Shown here: positions 24,440 to 34,606 of the stretch, piece after piece
Layout of the letters: every line of letters starts with the position of its first letter
How positions within the stretch are numbered: the stretch's first letter is position 1
Origin: Helianthus annuus
Lineage: Eukaryota; Streptophyta; Magnoliopsida; Asterales; Asteraceae
Reading direction: 5' to 3'
Assembly (NCBI RefSeq): GCF_002127325.2
Contig: NC_035444.2
Coordinates: 85,673,675 to 85,737,674 of the forward strand
DNA: 64,000 nucleotides
Notes under the pieces: model-generated
Told to the model about the DNA's origin: nothing
What the model saw: only the letters and a program-made list of their open reading frames with translations
Database searches by the model: none
Made by a program: the position numbers and the translations under genes

Positions 24440-26158
24440 ATGGCTAAGACAAAGGAACAAGCGGGATCGAGTTCATCTTCATCGAAAGGGAAAGGCAAAC
24501 AAAAAGAACAACCACCGCGAAAAAGGCAATATATGGGTCGTGTTAGTGAAAGCGAAAGTGAAGGCGAAGAAGAAATGGAGTTAGATCCGAGTGATAAGCC
24601 GGTGTGGAATTCGGGTCCATTAGATGAACAAGCAGAGGAGTGGCAACTGACACTCTACCATGACTGCATGAATAAGTTGAAGAACAAGGCAGCGGCCTTC
24701 ATTTGTGAACGAGAGGTTCGGGAAGTGGAGTTTCAGCAGTTTGGGGTGTTTGATAAGTTTCGGGCGCTAGGATGGGAATCAGCGCTCAAATGCTTCGATA
24801 AAGACAAAAGCAACTTATTTATGACCGAGATACAAGAATGGATGGCGACCTTGAAATGTCACCATTTTAACAAGCCGTCACAGATGAAGTTGATTGATGA
24901 GGTGCATGGGGTACCGGTGGAGATGTCATTTGACACGTTAAAGAAGCTCGGGAAGTATGACAGTCTCCCGGCTCGTGAGTACATGGTTCCCACTCTCGAT
25001 GACCTCTTGCTTAACCCGGAGAAACATGTTCGATGGAATGACATGTTAGCGGCATTGTTCCTACCCGGTAAATACAGTGGTATTCTATACCGGAAGAATT
25101 TGAAGATAGAAGCTAAACTGTTGCATACAATCTGTCTTCTCAATGTCATTCCAAGAAGGGGAGACAAAGAGCAGGTGAGGTTTCCAGAGATACCCGTTCT
25201 TTATTCGTTGATGCATGGGGCTCCACGTTTTCCGATACGTTATCTTATCATGAACCACTTATGGATCTGTCGGAATAAGTATGGAAGAGACATCGTCCCT
25301 TATTGTCGAATAATTACGGGATTGATGAAACAACAGAAGGCGATAACATCGGAAGATCGGGGAGCAACAAAAAGGCACCAACCTTTCACGTTGGATAAGT
25401 TGGGGAGTGTTTGGACGTATACTCAGACGGAGTGTTATCACAAGTTAAAGTCGCAAGGCCAAAGGTGGAGAGCTCTTAAGGCGAATGCGAGGGATTTGTT
25501 ACCGGGTGAAGAAGATGAACCCGAGAGTGAAGCAGAGATCCCAAGCGGGGATGAAGATTATGAGGAGCAACCGCAAGGTGGGGTGAACTTGAATGTGGGT
25601 CAAGGGGATCATGGTGGAGGTCACGGTGGTATGTTTTATGACTATGCGCAACAGTCGTATGAGCCGGGTTGGGCTTATAGTGGTACAATGCAAGAGGTGA
25701 TTGAAAGTCAACGTCCTCCGGCATCTATTTTTGATTCATGGTCGGGGGCGGAGAGGTCGTTGTTTGATCAACACACGAGGAATAGCGCAAGCATAGAGCG
25801 GTCGTTAAAACATAGCTTCGATCGCCAAGAGGCATGGAACCGCACATTCGCATACTCTAGAGAGGTGGACACGAATAATAGATATCATGATGATCAGGCG
25901 AGGAGGATGCATGCGGATTGGCATGCCGGAAGGCCGGTTGTTGAGGATCCACAACATGTGGACTATGCCTCATTACCGCCTTATGATGGTATCATCTCAT
26001 ATTCGACTCCACCACTTCACCATTCTCAATGGCTCAACCCAAGGCAGCAAGAGGGAGCACAACAAGAAGGAGGGAGTAGCAGCGGCGCATTTGGATTTGG
26101 AGAATGGAATGACATGATGTCATCCATCTTTGGACCTCCAGGACCGCGCTACTATTAA
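24440..26158 (+). CDS. Athila-B second ORF (Athila ORF-1-like, envelope position), 572 aa
   Basis: An intact frame after pol, where Athila elements carry an envelope-like or accessory gene. Residues 1-55 are Ser/Lys/Glu-rich with a basic P-P-R-K-R patch and an acidic run. About 60-340 form a folded region with W-M-A-T-L-K-C, L-F-L-P-G-K-Y and H-L-W-I-C-R-N-K-Y-G-R-D-I motifs, which I associate with the Pfam family called ATHILA ORF-1. The C-terminal 200 residues are Gly/His/Arg-rich and low in complexity. I see no signal peptide and no membrane-spanning segment, so an envelope function is not supported by the sequence. A nuclear or RNA-binding role would fit the basic patch but is a guess. 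The start is the first ATG after an acceptor-like TGTGTAG. Confidence 0.85.
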   Translation: MAKTKEQAGSSSSSSKGKGKQKEQPPRKRQYMGRVSESESEGEEEMELDPSDKPVWNSGPLDEQAEEWQLTLYHDCMNKLKNKAAAFICEREVREVEFQQFGVFDKFRALGWESALKCFDKDKSNLFMTEIQEWMATLKCHHFNKPSQMKLIDEVHGVPVEMSFDTLKKLGKYDSLPAREYMVPTLDDLLLNPEKHVRWNDMLAALFLPGKYSGILYRKNLKIEAKLLHTICLLNVIPRRGDKEQVRFPEIPVLYSLMHGAPRFPIRYLIMNHLWICRNKYGRDIVPYCRIITGLMKQQKAITSEDRGATKRHQPFTLDKLGSVWTYTQTECYHKLKSQGQRWRALKANARDLLPGEEDEPESEAEIPSGDEDYEEQPQGGVNLNVGQGDHGGGHGGMFYDYAQQSYEPGWAYSGTMQEVIESQRPPASIFDSWSGAERSLFDQHTRNSASIERSLKHSFDRQEAWNRTFAYSREVDTNNRYHDDQARRMHADWHAGRPVVEDPQHVDYASLPPYDGIISYSTPPLHHSQWLNPRQQEGAQQEGGSSSGAFGFGEWNDMMSSIFGPPGPRYY

Positions 26159-26436
26159 TCAGGTGGTACTCTCTCTCTTTTGTATAATTTGTATATATTT
26201 GCGGTTTTAGGTTGATTATGGTTGGGTGGATGGGTGGTGTATGTTTGTTTTGTTTTGTTTTGTTGGGATGGTGTTAATTGGTGGTGTCGTGTGATAAAAA
26301 GAAGAAAAGCATAAAAAAATTATAAAATGAAAAATACAAAAAGAAATTTGGGGTTTGAGTAAAAAAGCTTTTGTTGATGTTGATTGAGTTAGTGATCAAA
26401 GCCTCCCAAAGCCATACATTGGGGTCAATGTATCCC

Positions 26437-26449
26437 AAGTGTGGGGATG
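26437..26449 (+). other. Polypurine-like 13-mer, copy 3
   Basis: AAGTGTGGGGATG followed by more G, about 280 bp after the second ORF. A further copy at 28309-28321 lies within the filler duplicated from this region. Confidence 0.9.
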
Positions 26450-27426
26450 GGGGGAATTTTTGAAGTTTTTGAAAAATTTTGAGCTAAGTGAAATGATGTG
26501 AAAATTTGAACGCCCTAACTTAACCCCAAGTTGATGCACCGGCAACCCTTGATACCTTTTTTCATTCTTGGTGAGAATTGTAGCCATACTTGTACATAAA
26601 TAATGATTGTCTTTGATGAGAGTGGCTACGGGTGGGGGTACATTAGAACTTGTGCTTGAATGCGATTTGAGTCCTTAGTTAGACATGAATGTAGAAAGGA
26701 TAAGGGCATTTAGGTAGCCTCGTCGTTGTTGTGAGCGAGTGTGGGATTTGGGGGGTTGGACCTCATAAGTATATATATGAGCATGGTAGTGAGAGGGGCG
26801 GGGGTTTGGACATTTAGTTGCGATTTTGTGCCTTTAAAGCCTATCATTTGTTTCCCCTAGCTACTTACTTAAAAATTTACCCAAATTTGGCCCGGTCTTA
26901 TAGTGTTAGTGATAGTATTAGTAGTTTTGCTAGTTTGAAGTAGATATGGTTAATGCGTTATTGTATGGTTGTTGCTTAGTCAAAAAAAAAAAAAGAGAAA
27001 AGCAAAGAAAAGAAAAAAAAAAGAGGGGTGGTTTAATTGTCTTGTATATAGTAGTTTGTTTGTTTACGTTTGTAATAAAAAGACCGGGTCGAATTTTCGC
27101 TACTTCATATATATTCCATTTCCTACCTATACACCTAGCCGCGTTACAACCTTGAAGTCCCTTTGATTTGCATTCATGTTTGACCCATTTTAGGAGAATG
27201 ATCGATTTAGGTACAAGCTTATGATTGTGCAACCACCCGTTTGCCTAGTGTGTGTCTCGCTTATCTTTGCTAGTTTTCACTTGTAGCCGAGAGGAGAGAT
27301 TTGGAAAGGGGTGCATTGCTTGGGTGTTAAAAAGGGGTTAGTAAAAAGATCGCATGTTTTTCTTGGGTTAATTTGATCACTTGTTTCGAAATTGATTTGA
27401 TGAGTTGCTTGGGACAAGCAACGGTT

Positions 27427-27439
27427 AAGTGTGGGGATG
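27427..27439 (+). other. Athila-B 3' polypurine tract
   Basis: AAGTGTGGGGATG immediately before the 3' LTR start TGACGGG. Confidence 0.9.
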
Positions 27440-28115
27440 TGACGGGTGGTCCATTGGACAACCCTTAAGCATGTTAAAAGATAAAATAATCCTTCACTTA
27501 ATCGTGTAATTATCTTGAATTAGATAACTACGGTTGCCAATGTTTCAGGTACGGTTCGGGAACTAAAAGATGGATTAAATGCAGCTTTAGAGACTTTGGT
27601 GATGAACGGGTCGAGCGTGGAACAAGAGACAAAACAAAGAAAACAAATCAGCTCACCACCGTAAATTACGGTCCTACCGTAATTTACGGTGGACCTGGAT
27701 TTCATTTGGATGCCACCGTAAACCAGTCTCTTGCCACCGTAACATTTTGAAGTCCACCGTAATTTACGGTAGGGCTGTAAATTACGGTGGTGGCTGCGTG
27801 AAAAGTGTAACTGCCACATTAAGTTGGTTTTGATGGTGTCTTTTCACATATTCCAATCATTGTCGGTTTTGGGGGCATTCCAGGGGCGAATTGGCTAGTT
27901 CTTGCTTGTTTTTGGACAATCTCTAACATTCGGTTTGTGTCTTTGATCCGTATGAACAATAATATCTTTGTTAGGATGTTGATTCGAGCAATGTGTGGCT
28001 AAACACTTTATGATTGTCCTAGATTGAAGGTTTGTTTGAGACAATTTGTATTTGATTTCCTAATTTCTAGAATAGCAATCCTAATCTTTATGGTTGGTTT
28101 GTTATGGTGTGTGAT
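27440..28115 (+). mobile_element. Athila-B 3' LTR, truncated
   Basis: It matches 15629 to about 16308 of the 5' LTR, then departs within a TTGTTT run. About 510 bp of LTR, including the terminal CACGTCA, are missing. It contains the third palindrome cluster (27655-27790). Confidence 0.92.
27655..27790. repeat. ACCGTAAATTACGGT palindrome cluster, 3' LTR
   Basis: The same arrangement as at 15845-15981. One of the four palindromes has lost symmetry by a C to T change (GGGCTGTAAATT). Confidence 0.95.
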
Positions 28116-28330
28116 TGTTTTGTTTTGTTTTGTTGGGATGGTGTTAATTGGTGGTGTCGTGTGATAAAAAGAAGAAAAGCATAAAAAAAAATTATAAAAT
28201 GAAAAATACAAAAAGAAATTTGGGGTTTGAGTAAAAAAGCTTTTGTTGATGTTGATTGAGTTAGTGATCAAAGCCTCCCAAAGCCATACACTGGGGTCAA
28301 TGTATCCCAAGTGTGGGGATGGGGGGAATT
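28116..28330 (+). repeat. Templated filler copied from Athila-B 26246-26460
   Basis: This segment is a near-exact second copy of the region from the TTTTG run through AAGTGTGGGGATGGGGGGAATTTT, differing by A-tract length and a couple of bases. It joins the truncated LTR through shared TTGTTT and joins the copia flank through shared TTTTTG. That is typical of template-switch repair. Confidence 0.9.
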
Positions 28331-28433
28331 TTTGCAACCAAACGGGCTTTGTGTTTGCTCACTTTACCATGTTCGTCATACTTAGTCTTGAATATCCACT
28401 TAACTCCAATAGGTGTTTGTCCTTTTGGAGGTT
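28330..28433 (-). repeat. 104-bp direct repeat flanking Athila-B, right copy
   Basis: A second copy of copia RT 15525-15628. Copia sequence then continues without a gap beyond 28433. Confidence 0.95.
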
Positions 28434-29553
28434 CCACCAACTCCCAGGTTTTGTTTTTCTGAATTGACTCAATTTCTCTATCCATTGCTTCTCTCCATTT
28501 CACATCTTTGCATGCATCATCATAAGTAATTGGATCTGCATTAGTGTAGAGAACGAAGTTCGCAACACTATTATCATGTACCATTTGATCTCTTTTATAC
28601 ATATCATTCACTTGTGTTTCTGTGAAACCTTGAGTATTCTGATAGATGTCAGCTATATTCCTTGTTCTCAGCTCTTCGTTTTCTGATGATGAAGATGACT
28701 CATCCTCTCTTTGATCATTAACTGTTTCGTTGTCATCTGTGACATCTGATTGATCATTTCCTTCAGTTACTGGTTCTGATTCAAGATTTCCTAATGATTC
28801 TTCATGAAACTCCTCTTCTGAGTCACTGATCCTAATATGTGTACCCTTTTCATGTGTGTTTCCATCCCTCCAGATTTGATATTCATCAAATATAACATCT
28901 CTACTGATAATAACCTTGTTCGTTATTGGATTGTAGAGTTTATAGGCTTTGATACTTTCACTATATCCGATGAATATTGTCCTTTCTGTCTTGTCATCCA
29001 GCTTGCTTCGTTTTTGCTTTGGAATATGAGCATATGTCGTGCATCCGAATACTTTGAGGTGTTCTACACTTGGTTTCTTCCCACTCCATGTCTCTTCAGG
29101 AGTGATGTTTGGAACTTTCTTTGTAATGGTTCGATTTAATAAATAAGTTGCACATGCAACCACTTCTGCCCAGAGAGTATTTGAGACATTCATCATTTTC
29201 ATCATACTTCTACTTAGCTCCATGATCGTTCTATTTTTCCATTCAGCCACCCCATTTTGCTGTGGGGTATAACTTATGGTAAGTTGATGCACAATTACGT
29301 TTTCTTTCAGGTAGTCTTGGAAATCTTGGCCACAGTATTCACCACCTTTATCTGTTCGTATGCATTTCACTTTGTAGTCTGCTTGATTTTCTGCAAATTT
29401 CTTGAATATCTTGAAGTAAGATAGGGCTTCCGATTTGAGTTTTAAAAAATATACCCAAGTTTTCCTCGAAAAGTCATCTATAAATGTGATGAAGTATTTA
29501 CATCCACCGATGGATAGTGTTCTCATAGGACCACATATGTCCGAATGGATCAG
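28337..29553 (-). pseudogene. Copia-2 integrase and start of RT
   Basis: The integrase joins element DNA to the host chromosome. Reading down from 29553, an in-frame TAA lies at 29551-29553, next to the first catalytic Asp (H-S-D-I-C-G). Then come F-I-D-D-F-S-R, the second Asp in R-T-D-K-G-G-E-Y, and the Glu in N-G-V-A-E-W-K-N, where Trp replaces the usual Arg. A GKKP/K-V-F-G-C block and an acidic linker lead into the RT start (W-E-L-V-E-P-P-K-G). The frame then runs into the duplicated 104 bp and the Athila-B filler. Confidence 0.9.
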
Positions 29554-30531
29554 TTATAGTGGTTTGCTGGCATGCCATTTTGAGTATTTAGGAAACGATT
29601 TCCTTGCATGTTTGCCGAGAACACAGCCTTGGCACACCTTATGTTGTTGTTTTGAAATCTTCGGTATTCCCTTAACCACTTCATTCGTTCCCATATTATA
29701 TAAGGTATCGAAATTGATGTGTCCATAACGTTGATGCCATAGTATCGATACATCTTGTGTCATCATGCTATATGCCCGAGGTATCATAGCATGATTAAGA
29801 TTTAAAGGAAACATTTTGTTTCCTTTCATTTTCACCACACCTATTAATTCACTTGTCGAATCCTTGATTGCACACTCTTTGTTCGAGAATTTCACTTCAT
29901 ATCCCTTTTGGACAAGTTGTCCAACACTAAGTAGATTATGCTTCAGTCCTTCTACGTAAAACACATTCAGAACCTTCTTTTCTAACCCCTTAACTTTTAT
30001 GGCAACATCACCACATCCTAGCACTTCAAGCTTTTTGTCATCCCCCGTTCAAACTTCTCTTCTCTCAGATTCATTAAGTGTAATGAACAGACTTTTATCT
30101 CCAGTCATGTGATTGCTACAACCACTGTCTAAATACCAGCAATCATTCTTAGTCACTTCTTCTACGTTGAATATCATAAACATTGTGTCTTCATACTTTT
30201 CATTTGTTTCTTCCTCATGCATAAGTGCATTTCCTGTTCTTTCATTCTCGTCTTTCTTTTGACAGAAACGAGCGGTATGTCCCAGTTTTTGACAATTATA
30301 ACATCTTATTTGACTATAAGATCTCCCTCTTCCTTTGCCGCGTCCTCGGCCTGAGTTGTCTGGTCGATATTGTCTTGAATGATCAGAGTAATTTCCCTGT
30401 ACTTGGAATGCTTGTTCCATCGGTATATCATCATATTGTTTCAATCTCAATTCATGTGACTGAAGAATACCGGGTAATTCTTCAGTAGACATGATATTCA
30501 GATCCTTGGATTCTTCGATGGCAACAACCAC
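29554..30531 (-). pseudogene. Copia-2 gag zinc knuckle, protease and GAG-pre-integrase
   Basis: Minus-strand frame with Arg/Gly-rich nucleocapsid, a CCHC knuckle (C-Y-N-C, G-H, F-C, about 30300-30255), protease W-Y-L-D-S-G-C-S-N-H-M near 30130, then an in-frame TGA at 30046-30048, then the pre-integrase region with H-Q-R-Y-G-H-I-N and the C-x2-C part of the integrase finger (V-C-Q-G-C-V-L-G-K-H). Protease Asp-Ser-Gly is intact. Two stops separate three otherwise collinear segments in one frame. Confidence 0.9.
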
Positions 30532-30909
30532 TGACTCGTATTTTCTTGTAAGGGTTCTAAGAATTTTTTTCTACTATTCTCTGTTCGGTTATGTTTTCTT
30601 CGTTCATACGTAATTGATTTACTATAACAGTTGTTCGATTAATAAAATCTTCTATTGACTCTGTTTCTTTCATTCTAATGAATCGAATTCACATCTTAGG
30701 GTTTGGAGTGTTACCATCTTTACTCACTGTTCGCCTCTATAAGCCTTGTGAAGAACATTCCACGCTTCCTTAGATGTTGTACATGTAGCGATTCTTTCAA
30801 AGATGGTTTCATTCACTGCCTGGAAAATGATGTGTAACGCCTTCTTGTCTCTCTTAACCTTTTCTTTATGCGCGTTTTGGTCACTCTCTGATGCCCCAGA
30901 TGCGAGTTG
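30532..30909 (-). pseudogene. Copia-2 gag, middle part
   Basis: Capsid segment of copia gag (A-W-N-V-L-H-K-A-Y-R-G motif) truncated by LTR-E at 30909. An in-frame TGA lies at 30724-30726 and a frameshift near 30676. The target copy AGTTG (30905-30909) is its last five bases. Confidence 0.85.
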
Positions 30910-31514
30910 TGTAACACCTCGAAATTTTGTGTCCAATAATGTGTTGACACGTGTCATGAGTTTACACGTGGTATTAAATACTAAATAAAGGACTAAAGTT
31001 GACTAACCTTGAAAGTATGTAAATTCGAGGGTTAAAAATGTCAACGAGGGGTAAATATACTGTATAGTAACCCTAGATGATGCTCGTACCTTCAAACGAA
31101 TAAATCATGGATCGTACGGAGCGAAACGCGGAAGAAAGTGAGAGATTACAAGCTACAGGGGTTAATTGTGTCAACATGTTTAATTTATACCTTTGAGTGA
31201 CCCTTTGACGAACCCGAGGCTTTGTAACAGTAAAATACGCTCACTAGAATATACGATATAAATTTCGCGAAGTTCCGTTTTAAAACGAGAAAGTTATGAT
31301 CAAATTCGTATGCGAGGGGTTAAAAGCGTCAACAATAAAAGTTAAGGCTTTTCGGATAGTAATTAAACTAACCGGGGACTTAACAATGCGGGTAAAAGTC
31401 ACGAGGCCCTTAATTGTAAATAATCGAGGGCCAAATCGCAAAGTTACCCCTTCGAAACCGAAAGGTCAGGTTAATGATTACAAAAGATATGAAAATCTTG
31501 AAAAACAGGCCTAA

Positions 31515-31640
31515 TGCGGGCCGCGTGGAGGATATGCATGATTTAATGCGGGCCGCGCGCCACCTGCAGATTTGTTTTCTGACTTAAAGATTCAAGCGGC
31601 CCGCGTCTGAGTTGCTTGAATCCTAAAGCGGGCCGCGTGG
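31515..31640. repeat. GCGGGCCGCG word cluster in LTR-E
   Basis: Four copies of GCGGGCCGCG or its complement-like GCGGCCCGCG, 30-60 bp apart, about 180-300 bp upstream of the TATA box. Confidence 0.9.
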
Positions 31641-31816
31641 GAGTCCCAGATGCATAAAGTTTGGACAGATTCATTGTTTGAGCTTGTGAACGACCTTGTG
31701 TACATTAATTGAAGCATGGGCGCCCTCTACATGTCCCCTAGCACTCAGGGACACCTGCTAATCATCCATGAGCAATCCTAGAGTGAGTTGTAATGATCTT
31801 GTGCACCATAATTCAC

Positions 31817-31823
31817 TATAAAA
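31817..31823 (+). promoter_or_regulatory. LTR-E TATA box
   Basis: CACTATAAAAGGC; the leader downstream is CA/CT-rich, as in plant core promoters. Confidence 0.7.
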
Positions 31824-34228
31824 GGCAAGGTAGTGTTCCATTGTTCAACACACCTCAAACCTACCTTCTAGTTCACTTCTGGAGCTCTAAAGCATTCTTC
31901 CATCATCTCTAGTCGTGCACCAAGCTTCTGTAAGTATGCCTACCCTTTTGTGGCTTAGTTTATACATAATTTAGCTTAAAAGTCAATCCGTCGTAATTAA
32001 CGATTGACTTTGCGATAAATCACAAATGGTCCAGTTTTTTGTCGAATCAAAGATAGTTATATGTTGGTAATCATGTGGGCTCTAAACCCCTAAAAGGGCA
32101 CCCTCTGATTTCCACTCTAACTAGTCCGAATGTCGAGTCAAACGTGCTTAGAAAAAGTCAACAGAAATGCTATTTTGCGATTTCATGCATAATCAGTAAT
32201 GTAGATGGTGTGTAACTTGTTTTAACACTCATAAAACATGATAATAAGTATATTAACTAGTCTAAGCTTGTTTGATCCGACCATTTACTGTTTTGACCCG
32301 GTTCGGAGCCGAAAGTCGCAAAACTTTGACTTTTGCTTTGACTTCAGTTCTGACCCGTTAAAGTATGATATAGATATGCCTTAGGACTCTCTTAGGACCA
32401 GGCTACATGATGGTATTACCCTCTGTGACCGGTTCGTTGTTTGTCCGAGTCTTTTACAGCTTTCCGTTAAATGCTTAAAAGTTGACCGTAACGCCCTTTT
32501 TAATTTAAAACGAGAATTTCGGACACGTGAAGAGACCATGGCCTTGGTTACTGATTTCTAAGCATGTCCCTAAAATTTCACGTCAATCCGAGGTCCAGAA
32601 TAGGAGTTATGCTAAATAGCGCAAATTACGGAAACTTTAGTAATTAAATAGCGCAATTTGCATAACGCCTATCTAAACCCGGATTTCGACACCAAACCTT
32701 TTACACACTGATGTAAAATAATATTTTGGGATTTTAAAGATTTTTAAAGATTTTTAATTATTTTTAACCTGCTCATAACCTACGGTTATGGCAACGGTTC
32801 GGTAATTACCGAATATACCCTTTTCGGCCATAACTTGAGTTCTACAAGGTCTTTTGACCCGATTCCAGTTGCTACTGATTTTAAATAATAAATAAAGTAT
32901 TTTGGACTTCATAAACTGTTCGGGAAACTCAGATTTCCTGTAGAACTCAGAAACCTCTTTTATAATCTTTAAAAAGACCAAAATACCCCTACGGGGCATA
33001 ATATGAACTTAAACTCGTTACGGGCATTATGGAAGGTATCCTACTGATACCACAACCTCTTTAAAGCGTATTGACTTAGGAAACCAGTGTAGGACTCTTA
33101 CGGTTACCCGTTACGCCTTTTGTGCGCACGGTTCGGCTTATGTAACTAGTTTACATAAACTAGCCGAAACGGGTCAAACCATATTGTTTTGACCCCAAAA
33201 TCCAGAGTGTGGTTATTATGCCAATATAAAACAAGTCTTCAAACTTGTTGGGTCTAAATCACATTCCATTCTCGGTTTTCGCCTTTCACGCGATTAAACC
33301 GTAACAATCCTTTGAAACTGACCGGTCTAAGCTACGGCTAAGATAAAGACCCGTTAGGATTCTAATAGTTATTTTAAGCCTTCATTCCAGAATAGGAGAC
33401 CGGCAAAAGCTATTTGCAATTTATTCGATTAAGGATTTATACTTGCAAAGGTAAATACTTTTAACTTATTTTCCGTTATACGGGCTTGGGCTACGGTATA
33501 TAGCATACCGCTTGATCGAGCATCAAATTCTCCACCGTTGAGTGGGTAATTGAAAAAATTTGATCGGCTCGTTTAAACAGTCTTGTTACTTAAAAGCCTT
33601 TGGGGGGTTAATGACCATGTCCCGGATATCCCTGGCATCATTTTACGAAATGGCCACAACTTAAGCGCGGGGTGTAGGCGTACACCCGTCAGTGCACAAA
33701 AGAATATTGTGGTGTGTCTATTGATCTTTAACCCGGACTAGATCCGGGCTACTGAACGCATAAGGAACATGTAATACGTTCACAAGATTATAAATTTAAA
33801 TAATTCTCCCAAGTTATAAAAGAGTTTGTGCCTTGTGCATTCAAATCAATTTTAATAAACATTTTACAAAAGTGTCGGTTGAATGTATTTACCAGTGTAA
33901 ACTGACGTATTTTTCCAAAAAGATTAAATGCAGGTACTAAACGTAATTGGCTGGATATTTCTCCTTAGCATCATAAAGAGTCACGCAAGCTTAAGATGCC
34001 TACGTCTGTTGAACAATACTTATATTTTTATTTGATCCCCTGTGGATACCTTTCGACTATTCGTAATACATTTGATATTACAAACAATGGTTGAAATATA
34101 ATTATCTTTATGCTTCCGCTGTGCATTCATATATTGTGTGGTTTGACTATATTGTTGCCAACTACGTCACGGTAATCCCCCACCGGGCCCACCGGTGAGA
34201 CTCGTGGAAATCGGGGTGTGACAAGTTG

Positions 34229-34361
34229 ATTGTATCCTTCTTCCACAGCTGACCATAAATCTTATGATTCTAACAACTTTCATTTGAATATGCCAGTGAT
34301 AATAGTTTTGTCCCAGTAATTTTGGAATTTGGGTTTGTATTCCTGCGTTTGTTGTCGTCAT
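34229..34361 (-). pseudogene. Copia-2 gag N-terminus
   Basis: The gag start ATG is at 34361 on the minus strand. It encodes the typical I-P-K-L-x-G-x-N-Y-Y-H-W segment. A frameshift near 34280 and an in-frame stop follow before the LTR-E insertion point. Confidence 0.85.
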
Positions 34362-34427
34362 GACTGTATGTTTATGGAATTGATCGAATGATTATAACAA
34401 ATGTTGAATGCGTGTGTGGATCGAGAT

Positions 34428-34440
34428 GGCTCTGATACCA
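34428..34440 (-). other. Copia-2 primer binding site (initiator-Met tRNA)
   Basis: The minus strand reads TGGTATCAGAGCC, two bases inside the 5' LTR. Confidence 0.93.
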
Positions 34441-34606
34441 CTTGTTGGAATTAAACTTGATTTATGTTAGGGTTTTGGAACCGAAGAGAGAATGAATTCT
34501 CTGATTGTGATTCATATCGAAAAGAGAAACATTACATCAGTATATATATGATATAATATACATACCTTAACCGTCTATACCTATCTTATGAATAATAATA
34601 CATAAA

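Larger units (their letters stand above)
26159..27439 (+). other. Athila-B 3' untranslated region and polypurine tract
   Basis: Non-coding. It includes a TTTTG-repeat run, an A-rich run at about 26982-27022, the 13-mer AAGTGTGGGGATG at 26437-26449 and the same 13-mer at 27427-27439, which directly abuts the 3' LTR and is therefore the true polypurine tract. Confidence 0.8.
15629..28329 (+). mobile_element. Athila-B: Ty3/gypsy Athila element with a damaged 3' LTR
   Basis: Order: 5' LTR 15629-16818, tRNA-Asp primer site, single-frame gag-pol 16938-23183, spacer with a palindrome cluster, extra ORF 24440-26158, long 3' untranslated region, polypurine tract, partial 3' LTR from 27440. The LTR opens TGACGGG and closes CACGTCA. 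The 3' LTR stops near 28115. It is followed by about 215 bp copied from the element's own 26246-26460 region, then by a second copy of 104 bp of the copia target. LTRs differ by about 8 sites in 670 bp by eye, so the insertion is recent. It lies in the RT of Copia-2, in the opposite orientation. Confidence 0.93.
30910..34223 (+). mobile_element. LTR-E: solo LTR of a Tekay-like Ty3/gypsy family
   Basis: 3314 bp starting TGTAACACC and ending GGGGTGTGACA, with a perfect AGTTG duplication on both sides (30905-30909 and 34224-34228). There is no internal domain and no second LTR, so unequal or intra-element recombination removed the rest. The terminal sequences and length match chromodomain Tekay/Del elements. 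A TATA box supports plus orientation. Small reading frames in it are not genes. Confidence 0.92.

Noticed and set aside
24440..26158. Host nuclear gene
   Set aside because: It sits between the pol and 3' LTR of Athila-B on the same strand and resembles the Athila accessory ORF family.
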